Origin: an uncultured Bacteroidales bacterium
GTDB taxonomy: Bacteria > Bacteroidota > Bacteroidia > Bacteroidales > Paludibacteraceae
Reading direction: 5' to 3'
DNA length: 64,000 nucleotides
Assembly: GCA_946626605.1 (NCBI GenBank)
Contig: CAMOUL010000005.1
Coordinates: 1-64,000, forward strand
The notes beneath the pieces are model-generated. The model was not told the DNA's origin and did not search any database. It was given only the letters and a program-made list of their open reading frames with translations. Each line of letters starts with the position of its first letter. The first letter of the stretch is position 1. Of this stretch, positions 31,981 through 41,955 are shown in pieces. The translations under genes and the position numbers were made by a program.

Positions 31981-34900
31981 TTACCTTACTACTATATGAT
32001 GCGCGGAGCGGTGATCCTGTTTTTGCAGGATGAGCAGGTAGCTACCTGCGGCAGCCGGCGCATAGATATCGGAGTTATTGAAGACTTCGGTATGATGGGT
32101 ACGTCCTAACATATCGATCCACTGCGCAACACCCTGGCCCGGAACGGAGATCGATTGTCCCATCGGCACAAGCGACGGCATATCCATCACCTCGGCAGGA
32201 ACAGGAACCGGTATGAAGGCACAGGTGAACAGTTTGACACCGTCTTCACGGGTCAGCAGCGCCTGATACTCTTCGCCGAACCGCAGTTGTTTTCCTTCAC
32301 CCGCGTAGTAGTTGAAGTCCGTAGCTCCTTCAATTGGCGCGCCGGAGACATACCACTGGACGGAATCAAAGCGGTAACCGCCGTTGAAATCTGCATTCTT
32401 GACCGCCAAGACGTCATTCCAACGCTGGGCAATGACCGTAGAGGCATATTGCAGCGTGAGGACGAACGGCAGGCGGACGTTACATTGCGGCAGCGAGTCC
32501 TCCAAGAGCACGAAACCGTTATAGACATCCGGAATAATCGTTGCGTCAATCGGTATAGCGATGGCATAATCGCCTTTCTTCTGCATCTCCGTTACGGGGT
32601 CAAGCGACGGCATGCCAGACTCCTCAAAGCCATAGGAATAGCGCAAGCTGCGCCCACGGGAGATGGTGTACACCAGTCTCAGCGAATCGTCTCCCTCGCA
32701 GAGGATATATGCCGAAGGCATGGAAGCCTGCAGCGGCTCATAGACCTCGAGGTTGAGGACGTAAGTCGAGTCGCAGTTAGTAGGCGAAGGAACGGTATCG
32801 ATCATAGAAACGGTACCCTCCGGGTAAACGCGTCCGTGATAGGTGAACGGCAGCGAGGTTTGCATGATCATCGTGTCCTCGAAGATACGAACCGGCTCGA
32901 TGAGCTTGAGGTAGATGATCGAGTCGCAGGAGGTCGCTTCATTGAAGAGGATGATGGAATCCAAGCCGTAGTTATGATAGAGCGTGTCGGGTTTCTCGGA
33001 CCATACATATCCGTTGATACGAGCGTCGTCGCAGAGGACATCCACGATAGTATCACGCGTCTCGGAGAGCGGATCCATATAGAGATGGTGGGTCAGGACG
33101 GATTCGCAGGTACCGCATTGCGTACGGAGATTAACGATGAAATGCCCACCCTCGATCGGGAAGTTAAAGGTCGGTTTGACCTCATCGGACCAGCTGGAGT
33201 AACCCGCCGGCAGGCCCTCTATATTCCACTCGTAATGCTCGATATGGTAGTTCTCGGAAACGAGTGTATCTCCCTTGACGTGGTCAATCTCCTGTACCCA
33301 CGAGGGCGAAGCGTCAAACTCCACCTGGTAGATATTATCGCGGCAGGAGCGGATGATCTTCGGTTCGTTCATGAGCGAGATCGGGTTGGTAGCCAGAGTC
33401 GAAGCATAGAGCGAGAAGAAGCAGGTACTATCCTGGACGAACATACAATCCACTACATAGAGGCTATCGTCCTGCATACCGGCATGGAAATCCTGGCTAC
33501 GGCCCAAGATATACTGCTCGGGCAGCGAACCATCCTTGCGGCGGTAGCGTTCGTTATAGGCGTACGCCCAGCGGTACTCAAAGCCATCGGGCGCCATGAA
33601 ATCCGGGTTGATCTGGCCGCACTTCATACCTTTCAGCTTACCATCGGAACAACCGAGGGTGAAGTACGCGTAACCGGAGTGGACAGAGAAGGTACAGTCA
33701 TGGGTCGTCAGACGGACGGTCAGGTTCTTTCCCTGATAGTTACCGTCACGGAGGTTGACACCAACGGTGGTCCATTCCTTCCAGATGACATCATCGGAGG
33801 TCTGGGATATTTCATGAGGCGTCATGTGCCATCCTTGTGCCACAGCTTCGGGCTTGAGCTGACCATTCGTACCGATGACATCGTTGGCATTAAAGTCCGC
33901 CTGACCGCATCGTCCGATAGACTGACCGTTAATCAACATATCCAGCAAGAAACGCGGGTTCTCATAATCCGCGTGTCCCGGCGCCTCCAGAAGCGGCATG
34001 TATTTGAGCAACAGTACCGGATACTTGATGGTATCCACCTGGAAAGTAAACTCAATTCGCTCCGCCTCGTCGTTGGTATCCCAGTTACCGAGACGGATAG
34101 AAGCCAGTTCTCCATCGGGGACGGTCTTCGCCATACCACCGGTACGGGGCTCCGTCTCCTGACGGTCGAAATGGACCACATGGCGGCTCTTCATATTCGA
34201 CGGTCCCAGATCGACAGGCTTCGTAACACGAAAATCCTGGAAGTTATCCGACCGGTTGGGTGATGAGTTATTGACATAACAAACCGCATTATTGAGGTTC
34301 AGATAGTCCACACACATCTCCTCGGGATAATAGATCAGTTTACCCAAGATGGTTTTGAGGCTATAGTGATAGTCATCGCATTTGGAGCGGACGATGAAGT
34401 CGGTCTGGCCTACCGCCAAATTAGAGAAAGTCGTACTGTTTCCCTGCACGATCTTCGGTCCAGCCCATGTCTGCGCATCATACGAATACGCGCTGACCTC
34501 ATACTCCGCTGCGGTTCCGGTCCAAGAGATATTGACCGTCTTACCATTCTGGGTAACCTGTATATCCGTCGGCTCCGGACAAGGTTGGTTATCCGTGATA
34601 TTGATGTTATCGACCATCGCACCGGGTTGCTGCACCAAGTGAGAACCGTTGGTCCAAGCGAAAACGAGGTAGTGAGGCGTACCATCGCATTTGGAGCCCT
34701 TGATCGTAGCCGCGCACTGTCTCCAGGTAGCTGTTCCGTTCAGATAATCGATATTCGCACCCGGCTGCAGACGGATGACATAGTTCTTGTAAGCCGAAGG
34801 AATCGTAGTACCCTGGGTAGGGATCGAATTTATCTTATTCGGGGTCACTCCATCCTCCTTGTATTGCGGAACCCAAAACATATAGAGACCATCAAAATTG

Positions 34901-35268
34901 CTGGCTACGTTCGCCATGACCGTGTAGTCAAAATAGATGGTATAATCGCCCGAAGCAAGCGGATCCAGGGAGATCGTATCATAGGCGAAAACCCAGCACC
35001 CGGTAGCCTGGTATTGCGCCGTCGTACCTCCGTCATTGGAGATATAGAGACCATTCCGGCCCGTACGGCTGTTATTACCCGGGGCACCGATATACCACCT
35101 GTTCTTGATCTGGTTGTAGATGGACTGACTCGCCGTAGGATTAAGTACCCAGCGATCGCGCTCCGCCTGCGTCTCGAAATCGCAAGAATAGTTTGTAACT
35201 GCATGGATAGGAGCCGCCAAGGAAAGGGCAGCTACCATCAGGACACTAACTAATCGATTCATATTCAT
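31981..35268 (-). CDS. T9SS cargo protein with jelly-roll, FnIII and type A C-terminal domain
   Basis: A 1095-residue secreted protein. The signal peptide (MNRLVSVLMVAALSLAAPIHA) follows a double ATG; the more upstream in-frame ATG at 35301 is less likely. The mature chain starts with a MAM/cleaved-adhesin-like jelly roll (YSCDFETQAERDRWVL ... GRNGLYISNDGG), followed by an FnIII-like domain (CPEPTDIQVTQNGKTVNISW). Later domains repeat the pattern 'cargo question' SCDSIIYLKL, a common Bacteroidota surface repeat. The end (VAQWIDMLGRTHHTEV, GSYLLILQKQDHRSAHHIVV) matches a T9SS type A sorting domain. It is a paralogue of the upstream gene, 19 nt away, and is probably last in the operon beginning at 41770. 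No catalytic motif is visible. Confidence 0.83.
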   Translation of the reverse strand: MNMNRLVSVLMVAALSLAAPIHAVTNYSCDFETQAERDRWVLNPTASQSIYNQIKNRWYIGAPGNNSRTGRNGLYISNDGGTTAQYQATGCWVFAYDTISLDPLASGDYTIYFDYTVMANVASNFDGLYMFWVPQYKEDGVTPNKINSIPTQGTTIPSAYKNYVIRLQPGANIDYLNGTATWRQCAATIKGSKCDGTPHYLVFAWTNGSHLVQQPGAMVDNINITDNQPCPEPTDIQVTQNGKTVNISWTGTAAEYEVSAYSYDAQTWAGPKIVQGNSTTFSNLAVGQTDFIVRSKCDDYHYSLKTILGKLIYYPEEMCVDYLNLNNAVCYVNNSSPNRSDNFQDFRVTKPVDLGPSNMKSRHVVHFDRQETEPRTGGMAKTVPDGELASIRLGNWDTNDEAERIEFTFQVDTIKYPVLLLKYMPLLEAPGHADYENPRFLLDMLINGQSIGRCGQADFNANDVIGTNGQLKPEAVAQGWHMTPHEISQTSDDVIWKEWTTVGVNLRDGNYQGKNLTVRLTTHDCTFSVHSGYAYFTLGCSDGKLKGMKCGQINPDFMAPDGFEYRWAYAYNERYRRKDGSLPEQYILGRSQDFHAGMQDDSLYVVDCMFVQDSTCFFSLYASTLATNPISLMNEPKIIRSCRDNIYQVEFDASPSWVQEIDHVKGDTLVSENYHIEHYEWNIEGLPAGYSSWSDEVKPTFNFPIEGGHFIVNLRTQCGTCESVLTHHLYMDPLSETRDTIVDVLCDDARINGYVWSEKPDTLYHNYGLDSIILFNEATSCDSIIYLKLIEPVRIFEDTMIMQTSLPFTYHGRVYPEGTVSMIDTVPSPTNCDSTYVLNLEVYEPLQASMPSAYILCEGDDSLRLVYTISRGRSLRYSYGFEESGMPSLDPVTEMQKKGDYAIAIPIDATIIPDVYNGFVLLEDSLPQCNVRLPFVLTLQYASTVIAQRWNDVLAVKNADFNGGYRFDSVQWYVSGAPIEGATDFNYYAGEGKQLRFGEEYQALLTREDGVKLFTCAFIPVPVPAEVMDMPSLVPMGQSISVPGQGVAQWIDMLGRTHHTEVFNNSDIYAPAAAGSYLLILQKQDHRSAHHIVVR

Positions 35269-35287
35269 AAGTATGTGAGTTTCTATA

Positions 35288-38200
35288 TTATTGTTCAACA
35301 ATCATCACTTGGGCTTTTGTCTCGCCGTCTCTATTGACCGATTTGAGGACATAAACGCCGGGCAGCGAAGGCACCTCGAGGGTGTTATATCCCTCCATAA
35401 GGGAGGTGGTGGAATAGAGTTGTCCGGAGACGGTATAATACCATATATCCGCGGGTTTGGCCATATACATCGGTACACGCTGACCGACCTTGACGATAGA
35501 CGGATACTCGGACTGCTGCTCTCTATAGACAGGCTGGATAGGACAGGTAGCCACGGAGACACCATCCTTGCGGGTCGCTACTACGTAATATTCCGACTCA
35601 TAATCCAGCGGCTGGTAGAGATAAGAGTGGTTCTCGCCCTCCAGAGGCATGTTGTCCTTATACCACTGGAACGCCGTGAACTCGTATCCGCCGTTGTATT
35701 TCGGCGCGAGCATCGTCAGGACATCATTCCATTTCTGCTCCACGATCGAGCTGCTATACCGCACCTCGATCATCCTATCCTCCTTGCGTACGCCGCAACA
35801 GAACTGGTAGAAATAGAGTGACGCCATATATTGTCCCGGGGTGATGGTCTCCGGATAGGGGATAGCGATGGAGTTGACATTCTGGTCATAAATCATCGTA
35901 TCTCTCAATTCCGGGGTAGAGAAGCGGATCTCAAGACTATCGTACACGCCCGCATGTATATCATAGGATATATAGAACCGGCCATCATCGGCACACGCGT
36001 AAGCCGGCTGAGGAATCGTCGCTTCCAGACGGGTATTGACCGTCAGCGTCAGATGGATAGCACTGTCACAGCCGTTCGGCGTCTTCATCATAATGAGGTA
36101 GTCGTCCAAAGGCTTGTTATACTTAATACCATCGATCACTATCGCCTGGTCGGAACAGATAGAATCATGGATATGGACCTCTTTCGGTTTATCCCTTACG
36201 TATAGATGGAGGGTAACCGTAGAGTCACAACCCGCGAAATTCTTAAACGTACGAACGATCGTCGTATCGTTGGTTAGCCATTCACCGTCAAACTGATACC
36301 CTGCCTCCGGACAAGTAGTATAACTATACTCTACATCGGTAGGAACGATATTCGGCACGATGATCGTATCCACGCGGGTACTATCGCAGGTGTTCTCCGC
36401 GCCGATGAAGGTGGTCATCGTCACCTCAATCGTATCCCCCTCCCGGCGGCAGACATAGGTCGGCGACCATTCGGAAGTCTCCCCGGACTGAATACCGGTA
36501 ACCAGACTCCGGAAGGTCCAGATGGACGAGTTCGCCTGCTCCGTGGTATGCCGCTGCTCATCATCTACGACAATCATCACATGGGAGGTATTATGGAACT
36601 TCAGCACACTTGAGCAATTGCCGAATTGTGACTCATAGGTATATTCCGGTACGGGGAATCGCGGCGCGGAGATCGTACTGATCTCGAAAGCGCAGTCGGG
36701 GTTTTCAATGAAACTAACCCTACAAGTATAGGTATGCTCGCTGGCATCCACAATCAGCTCACGGCTATGTCCACCCATTTCTTCAGGTACGGGTCCTAAC
36801 TCATTACGCCACTCGTACGCAAAGCCCTCCGGCGCGATACAGGTTACCGACGCATCGTTACCGCAGTTCTCGGTCTCTATATGCGCGTTCGCGCAATCCA
36901 CGGTGAAGTATGCGTATGCATAGTGACCGGACCAACCGCAGTCCATAGTAGTGAAACGAACATGGATATGCTGGCCATGGTAGGGCATGAGGTTGACACC
37001 GATGGTGGTCCAGTCTTTCCATGCTGCTTTCTTATCCCGGGTCTCATTCCATCCGGAAGCCACACCGGACTCGTAGGTAAACTCAGCATGTCCGCAAGTA
37101 AGATCAATCGGATCTCCATTCTGATCCAATATATCGAGGTTGAAACGCGGCTGACCTTCGTCATCGTGGCCGGGAGGATTCTCAAAGACAATCGCGTATT
37201 TCACAATCAAGATACCCTGATAGGTTGAATCCACGAGAATATCATAGGTGATGGACTCCGCTTCACCACCCCAGTTCCAGTTACCGAGCCGAACAGAAGC
37301 GAGTGCACCATCCGGCACCGTCTTCAGGAGACCATCGGTTCGCGGATCGTACTCCGTAGGATCTACATGAAGCGTATGGCGGCTCTCTATCGCCTCCGGA
37401 CCAAAGTCAATAACCCCGATATTATCTTGGGGCGTAGAACCGGTCTGCGCATTCGGATTATAACCATACGTACAGGTCACATTCGGACCATAGAGATCCA
37501 CATAATTGACACAGTGGTTATCCGGACAATAGACGAGGATATTATTGGCATAGACATATCCGGTACTCGTTTCTCCAAACTCTTCGTCATAGCATCTACT
37601 ACGAATACGTATATCGTAACTGCCTTCCAAAATCTTCTTGAGATAATAAGAATGTGTATATCCATCCTGCGCACTACCCTCCTGGGTATATCCATCCGTT
37701 CCTTCCGTGATACCACTCATACCGGGCCTCCACTCCAATTCACCTATCTTGCGGTACTGAATATCGTACGACTGACCAAAAGCCGTTCCTTCCGTGGTCC
37801 ATGTAACCAACATCGTAGAATCCTCGCAATGCGGGTAAGCCACCACATTGTTGGGCTTTTGAATTGCGCCGGAGTTAATCTGGAAGTTATCAATCGCAAT
37901 AGAGGTGATACCGAGCGAATCGGTACCGTTATTATTTGCCCAGATGAAGACAAAGACAAAAGGTTGCGCCGCGTTCGTCGTACTGACACTGGCTTTAAAG
38001 GACGCATTCTGCCAACTACCACTACCACAAATGAAAACCGAGTCATTCGGAGAACAAATCTGACATTTTACCTGAACGTCCTTCGATAGATAACCGTCGG
38101 TAGTAGAAACAATCTTATTGACGTCATTAAAGTTCGTCTCGGAGGGGTAATTCAGGAACGCCCGCTCCGGGCAAGCCATGACGTACAGTTTAGAGATCAA

Positions 38201-38536
38201 AGAATCGCCTATACCCTTCCAATCGAAGCTAATATCATACAGACCTGCTCTCGGGAATTGATACCTCAAGAAGCTGACCACGACATTCGGATCACCGCCA
38301 TAGTTGGGGTTATTGTCATACGCCGAGACATACATAGAGCGTTTGCCCGCGCTATGCGTTGCCGTACCGTATATCCACTGGTCGGTAGCCGTAGGAGTGA
38401 GGTAGTTCAGCGTCCATGCGCTGAGGTCCTCAGACTCCTCGAACCCACATTCATACGGGAAATCGGTAGCCACATTCTGCGCCCAGGAAAGGGTACAGAA
38501 CAATAACATTATATGTAAGAAGAGCTGTCTCTTCAT
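35288..38536 (-). CDS. T9SS cargo protein, paralogue of the 1095-residue protein
   Basis: A 1082-residue secreted protein with the same plan as its downstream neighbour: signal peptide (MKRQLFLHIMLLFCTLSWAQ), a jelly-roll domain (YECGFEESEDLSAWTLNY ... RSMYVSAYDN), an FnIII-like domain (NNVVAYPHCEDSTMLVTW), long conserved middle segments (ESRHTLHVDPTEYDPRTDG, also present as SRHVVHFDRQETEPRTGG in the neighbour), CDSTVTLHLYV-type repeats, and a type A T9SS end (VSGQLYSTTSLMEGYNTLEV, LPGVYVLKSVNRDGETKAQV). The start is the ATG directly ahead of KRQLF; 27 nt of upstream open frame lack signal features. It lies 54 nt after the OmpA-family gene, separated by a heptamer array. Probably a surface adhesin. 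Confidence 0.83.
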   Translation of the reverse strand: MKRQLFLHIMLLFCTLSWAQNVATDFPYECGFEESEDLSAWTLNYLTPTATDQWIYGTATHSAGKRSMYVSAYDNNPNYGGDPNVVVSFLRYQFPRAGLYDISFDWKGIGDSLISKLYVMACPERAFLNYPSETNFNDVNKIVSTTDGYLSKDVQVKCQICSPNDSVFICGSGSWQNASFKASVSTTNAAQPFVFVFIWANNNGTDSLGITSIAIDNFQINSGAIQKPNNVVAYPHCEDSTMLVTWTTEGTAFGQSYDIQYRKIGELEWRPGMSGITEGTDGYTQEGSAQDGYTHSYYLKKILEGSYDIRIRSRCYDEEFGETSTGYVYANNILVYCPDNHCVNYVDLYGPNVTCTYGYNPNAQTGSTPQDNIGVIDFGPEAIESRHTLHVDPTEYDPRTDGLLKTVPDGALASVRLGNWNWGGEAESITYDILVDSTYQGILIVKYAIVFENPPGHDDEGQPRFNLDILDQNGDPIDLTCGHAEFTYESGVASGWNETRDKKAAWKDWTTIGVNLMPYHGQHIHVRFTTMDCGWSGHYAYAYFTVDCANAHIETENCGNDASVTCIAPEGFAYEWRNELGPVPEEMGGHSRELIVDASEHTYTCRVSFIENPDCAFEISTISAPRFPVPEYTYESQFGNCSSVLKFHNTSHVMIVVDDEQRHTTEQANSSIWTFRSLVTGIQSGETSEWSPTYVCRREGDTIEVTMTTFIGAENTCDSTRVDTIIVPNIVPTDVEYSYTTCPEAGYQFDGEWLTNDTTIVRTFKNFAGCDSTVTLHLYVRDKPKEVHIHDSICSDQAIVIDGIKYNKPLDDYLIMMKTPNGCDSAIHLTLTVNTRLEATIPQPAYACADDGRFYISYDIHAGVYDSLEIRFSTPELRDTMIYDQNVNSIAIPYPETITPGQYMASLYFYQFCCGVRKEDRMIEVRYSSSIVEQKWNDVLTMLAPKYNGGYEFTAFQWYKDNMPLEGENHSYLYQPLDYESEYYVVATRKDGVSVATCPIQPVYREQQSEYPSIVKVGQRVPMYMAKPADIWYYTVSGQLYSTTSLMEGYNTLEVPSLPGVYVLKSVNRDGETKAQVMIVEQ

Positions 38537-38539
38537 AAT

Positions 38540-38586
38540 ATTTACCATTTGGTCATTTACCATGTACCATTTATTTGGTCATTGGG
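38540..38586. repeat. CATTTAC-type heptamer array
   Basis: Units CATTTGG, CATTTAC, CATGTAC, CATTTAT and CATTGGG with occasional extra T or TTGG fill the spacer between the OmpA-family gene and the cargo gene. It shares words of 17 and 15 bp with 16651-16710. Confidence 0.55.
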
Positions 38587-38590
38587 TTAT

Positions 38591-40810
38591 TTAAAATACC
38601 TGTTGTATATCTTCGTCTCCGGTACCGGTGATGGTGAACTCTACACGACGGTTGAGCTGACGTCCCTCCTCGGTATCGTTATCGGCTACGTGCTCACGCT
38701 CACCCTTACCTTCGGCGGTCATGCGCTCAGGCGCTACGCCACGTTTGATGAGGTCTGCGCGTACTGCATTCGCACGGCCCTCAGAGAGGATCTGGTTCGC
38801 TTCGTCGGAACCGACCGCATCGGTGTGACCGGTGATATGGATAGTGACAGACGGGTTCTGGAGGAGGAAGGATGCCAAGTCAGACATCGATTGCTCCGAA
38901 GTAGGCAGGATAACCGTCTTGTTGGTAGCAAAGAAGAGGTTCTCGATCTTCACCTTGATACCCTCCTTGATATGGCGGAGGAAGATATCCGCGGTATCGC
39001 GAACGAAATGAATCGTATCATCCTTCGGCATATATCCCGCAGCGGTGAAATGCGCGATGTAGTCACCTTCGGTGAGCGGCGTCTCGATGAAGCCGTCGTC
39101 GGAAGCCTGCGCCGCATAGAGAACGACTGTATCCGTGAGAGCAGTGAGACGTGCTGCCGCCTCTACCGGCTCATGCGACTCCTCGTCATAGACGTTCATG
39201 CAGAGGGTGTAGATGATCGGCGCCGGGATGCGACGCAACGGCAGACGGAGCGTATCAAACGTAAACTCCTCGACCGATTGCAGCACCGTGTCAGAGGGGA
39301 AATAGCCGTTCTTGGTAGCCGAGATACGATACTCGCCCGGGGCGAAACGGCCCTGCAAGAGACCTTGACGGTTGGTATTCTTCTGCATCTGTTTGCCGGA
39401 CTCGGTATTGGTAATCTGAACCGCTACGCCACCCAAAGCGAGCGCAGAGTTCTCATCAAACATATAGACACCCATACGCGGGGTCGGTTTCTTCGGATAG
39501 TCGCGGGTGTATTTCTTCTGACGGGGCAGATCGAACCACACGGCAATCTTCGCACCCACGAGGAAGGGATTGACTTTCGCATTCGCAGCCGAAGAAGTAG
39601 CCAAGGCTGAGTTCGTCGGGAAATCCAGAGGATTAGCCGTAGCTAACAGCTGAGCCGGCAGATCGGTCTGCGCTTTTGCAGACGCCGGAGCTGCCGCTTT
39701 ATAAGACAGCGCATTGAGGAATCCGTAATCCGCAAAGAGGGAGAGGCGCAGACGCGGAGAAGCGTTGATCCATTGGTCGAAGTTCACACCGATCTCCGCC
39801 GTAGCCGCCAGGTTCAGTCCCCATTTGACCGAAGTAGCCGGGCGTGAGAAGTCCTGATCGGTAACCAAGGAGTGGTTATACATATCCACAAGGCCGTCAA
39901 TCAACTCGTTATCCTGAATCGTCGTGGTCATCGTGCCGGAGATCTTGGAACCGGACCAGACGCCGATACCTGCTTTCAGACCGGCTTGCCAGAAGAGCGG
40001 CAGTTTCTTGAGCTCCATACCGAAGAGGATGGGCACCTGAGCAAAACCACCGATGAGCTGATCCTGCATTTTTGCGAAGTTATAGGTATAGGTCATCGTC
40101 GTCGCGTAAGGCTCCATACCGAAAGAACGAAGGACCGAACCATCCGGCTGGTTAGAGATGCCCATAATCGAGTTATAGGTATTGAACTCTGCACCAACGG
40201 TCATGAGGAACTGCTTGTAGCGCAGTTGATAGCCCAGACCGAGACCTCCGCCGACGAAGCCTTTGTCTTTGTTTTGGAAACCGGTCTGCGCCTTGTCGTC
40301 AAAAGCGATTCCTGAGGTGAAGAGGTTCGAATAACCGACCTGTCCCCAGAAGCCCAAGCGGTGGGTGATGTCGCGGTTGTTATAGGCTTCCGCTTTTGCG
40401 TTCGCCTTGTCAATTGCCGCGATCTGCTCCATATATTGCGCCTTCTCTTCCGCCGCCGAAAGCGAATTATCCACCTTGGGCGCAGTAGCTTTGGAAGCCA
40501 CCTGCTTATTCGAAGCGGAAGACTGTTTTGCTTTCGCTTGCTGTGCTTTGGCTTTCTCGCGTGCTTTCTGCTTTTGGGCAGCGGCTTTGGCTTGCTCTTT
40601 CTTCTTCTTTTCGCGCTCCTTGGCCGCTTTGGCTTTGGCCTTCTCGCGGGCTTTCTGGAGCTTCGCTTTCTCTTTCTCGCGCTGCGCTTTCGCTTTCGCA
40701 CGAGCATCCGCCGCATAAACAGCCGCTACATTGTTATCCACCAAGGAAGCCATAGGAGCTACAGCCGCCAAACCCATTGCCAACAGGATAATATAGATAA
40801 TACGTTTCAT
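38591..40810 (-). CDS. OmpA-family outer-membrane protein with Lys/Ala-rich N-terminus
   Basis: A 739-residue envelope protein. After the signal peptide comes a highly charged Ala/Lys/Glu/Arg stretch (about 35-105) likely to form a long helix or coiled coil. A beta-barrel-like region (130-420, starting LGFWGQVGYSNLF) follows, then two carboxypeptidase-regulatory-like beta domains (430-600; GVAVQITNTESGKQ, EPVEAAARLTAL). The C-terminal OmpA peptidoglycan-binding domain is at about 620-735, with ITGHTDAVGSDEAN, LSEGRANAVRADLIKRGV and NRRVEF. It probably anchors the outer membrane or a surface complex to peptidoglycan. It is 3 nt downstream of the barrel gene at 40814 and precedes two T9SS cargo genes, which suggests one operon for a surface structure. 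The peptidoglycan-binding Asp and Arg positions appear intact. Confidence 0.87.
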   Translation of the reverse strand: MKRIIYIILLAMGLAAVAPMASLVDNNVAAVYAADARAKAKAQREKEKAKLQKAREKAKAKAAKEREKKKKEQAKAAAQKQKAREKAKAQQAKAKQSSASNKQVASKATAPKVDNSLSAAEEKAQYMEQIAAIDKANAKAEAYNNRDITHRLGFWGQVGYSNLFTSGIAFDDKAQTGFQNKDKGFVGGGLGLGYQLRYKQFLMTVGAEFNTYNSIMGISNQPDGSVLRSFGMEPYATTMTYTYNFAKMQDQLIGGFAQVPILFGMELKKLPLFWQAGLKAGIGVWSGSKISGTMTTTIQDNELIDGLVDMYNHSLVTDQDFSRPATSVKWGLNLAATAEIGVNFDQWINASPRLRLSLFADYGFLNALSYKAAAPASAKAQTDLPAQLLATANPLDFPTNSALATSSAANAKVNPFLVGAKIAVWFDLPRQKKYTRDYPKKPTPRMGVYMFDENSALALGGVAVQITNTESGKQMQKNTNRQGLLQGRFAPGEYRISATKNGYFPSDTVLQSVEEFTFDTLRLPLRRIPAPIIYTLCMNVYDEESHEPVEAAARLTALTDTVVLYAAQASDDGFIETPLTEGDYIAHFTAAGYMPKDDTIHFVRDTADIFLRHIKEGIKVKIENLFFATNKTVILPTSEQSMSDLASFLLQNPSVTIHITGHTDAVGSDEANQILSEGRANAVRADLIKRGVAPERMTAEGKGEREHVADNDTEEGRQLNRRVEFTITGTGDEDIQQVF

Positions 40811-40813
40811 CGA

Positions 40814-41770
40814 TTAATGAATATTTTGGTTTCCGCCGCGTTTCCGGTAGTTACGTTCCACGCGGTTATAATCGTAAATATAAGATTTCTGACGTTTTTT
40901 ACCTTCAAAAGCTATGGTATATTTGATACCGATATTGAGATTACGGAAAGTGGCTCCGTCCGTGAGGTTGCTGAGCAACAACGGTTGGGAGTAGAACTGC
41001 ACGCCATGATCCGTCTCTTCGTATCCAAAGACAGGCGCACCGCCTTTTCCGGTAATAAGGTTGAGTACACCGAAATCCACATACCCCGCCAGATACATAC
41101 GTACCTTATCGGGATTGAGGCGGAACTGCTTATGCTTAAACATATGTCCGATACGTCCTCCTATCTCGATATGCGCCAAGATATTAAAGTTCCATTTCAT
41201 TTTCAACATATCGCTCTTTACTGGCATGCCAGTGATGAACTGGTGGTTCGGCATGTCATAGAAGTCGTCATAATAGCGCTCGTATTCGCCATATGTGGTA
41301 ACCTTCGCAGAAGAGGAAGTAGCGCCATACATATTGATCGAGAACTTAGGACCTATCATGAAATAGAATCGTCCCCACTCACCTCCCATCAACAGAGGGA
41401 TATTGAGGTTTACCATATGCGACAAGTCGCGGGCTTTATCGACATGGAGGTGCATCTGGAAGATATCGCCCTCGGTATCCATCATCGGAATCGCCTCATC
41501 GTGATCCTCCATGCGGTTGGCGTTGAGTTCATACATACCCTCTACACCGACAGAGAAAAGGAAAACATTATGATAAAGACGGTAGTCGATACCGAGATTG
41601 GTATTCATGCCGGCAGAAGGCGCAAGTCCCTGTATATTATGGAGCAGCGCAGAGTACCCCGCATCAGCGTGAAGCGACACGAAATGATAGGTCTCCGGAG
41701 TGAGCCTGGTATGGGCATTTACCCACATGCTCAAGAGCGCCAAACATACTATGAATACAATCTTTTTCAC
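40814..41770 (-). CDS. Outer-membrane beta-barrel protein
   Basis: A 318-residue protein with a signal peptide (MKKIVFIVCLALLSMWVNA) and repeated amphipathic strands (VFLFSVGVEGMYEL, FYFMIGPKFSINMYG, LNIGIKYTIAF) typical of outer-membrane barrels of the porin/OMP_b-brl kind. The C-terminus is basic (VERNYRKRGG). It is the first gene of the putative operon ahead of the OmpA-family protein, with only a 3-nt gap, so the two products probably act together. It lacks the NPA-type start seen in PorP/SprF, so I do not call it that. Its role may be to hold or display the cargo proteins encoded downstream, an inference from gene order. Confidence 0.75.
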   Translation of the reverse strand: MKKIVFIVCLALLSMWVNAHTRLTPETYHFVSLHADAGYSALLHNIQGLAPSAGMNTNLGIDYRLYHNVFLFSVGVEGMYELNANRMEDHDEAIPMMDTEGDIFQMHLHVDKARDLSHMVNLNIPLLMGGEWGRFYFMIGPKFSINMYGATSSSAKVTTYGEYERYYDDFYDMPNHQFITGMPVKSDMLKMKWNFNILAHIEIGGRIGHMFKHKQFRLNPDKVRMYLAGYVDFGVLNLITGKGGAPVFGYEETDHGVQFYSQPLLLSNLTDGATFRNLNIGIKYTIAFEGKKRQKSYIYDYNRVERNYRKRGGNQNIH

Positions 41771-41803
41771 TGCTTCCTGTCACAAATAAACAGATTCGAG
41801 CGG

Positions 41804-41834
41804 CAAAATTACAAAAAAAATCCCACTTACACAA
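41804..41834 (-). promoter_or_regulatory. Promoter of the barrel/OmpA/cargo operon
   Basis: TTG (complement of 41832-41834), 20 nt, TAATTTTG (complement of 41804-41811), an exact TAnnTTTG match. It predicts a 5' UTR of about 30 nt. Confidence 0.8.
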
Positions 41835-41909
41835 GTTTTTTGTTACTTTTTTGCCATTTTTTTTTCATTTTGCTATGTTTTCTTTACAAAAAGTAGAAAA
41901 ATAACAAAA

Positions 41910-41941
41910 CAAAGAGAGCTACCCGAGGGCAGCTCTCTTTG
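41910..41941. terminator. Terminator of the third giant gene
   Basis: CAAAGAGAGCT-ACC pairs with GGC-AGCTCTCTTTG over about 14 bp including a G-T wobble, with a 4-nt loop, and T/A-rich flanks on both sides. It separates the giant gene from the next operon. Confidence 0.8.
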
Positions 41942-41955
41942 TGAGATACGATATT

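Noticed and set aside
40814..41770. PorP/SprF-type T9SS partner protein.
   Set aside because: The position next to an OmpA-family gene and cargo genes fits, but the characteristic N-terminal NPA motif and overall pattern of PorP/SprF are absent.
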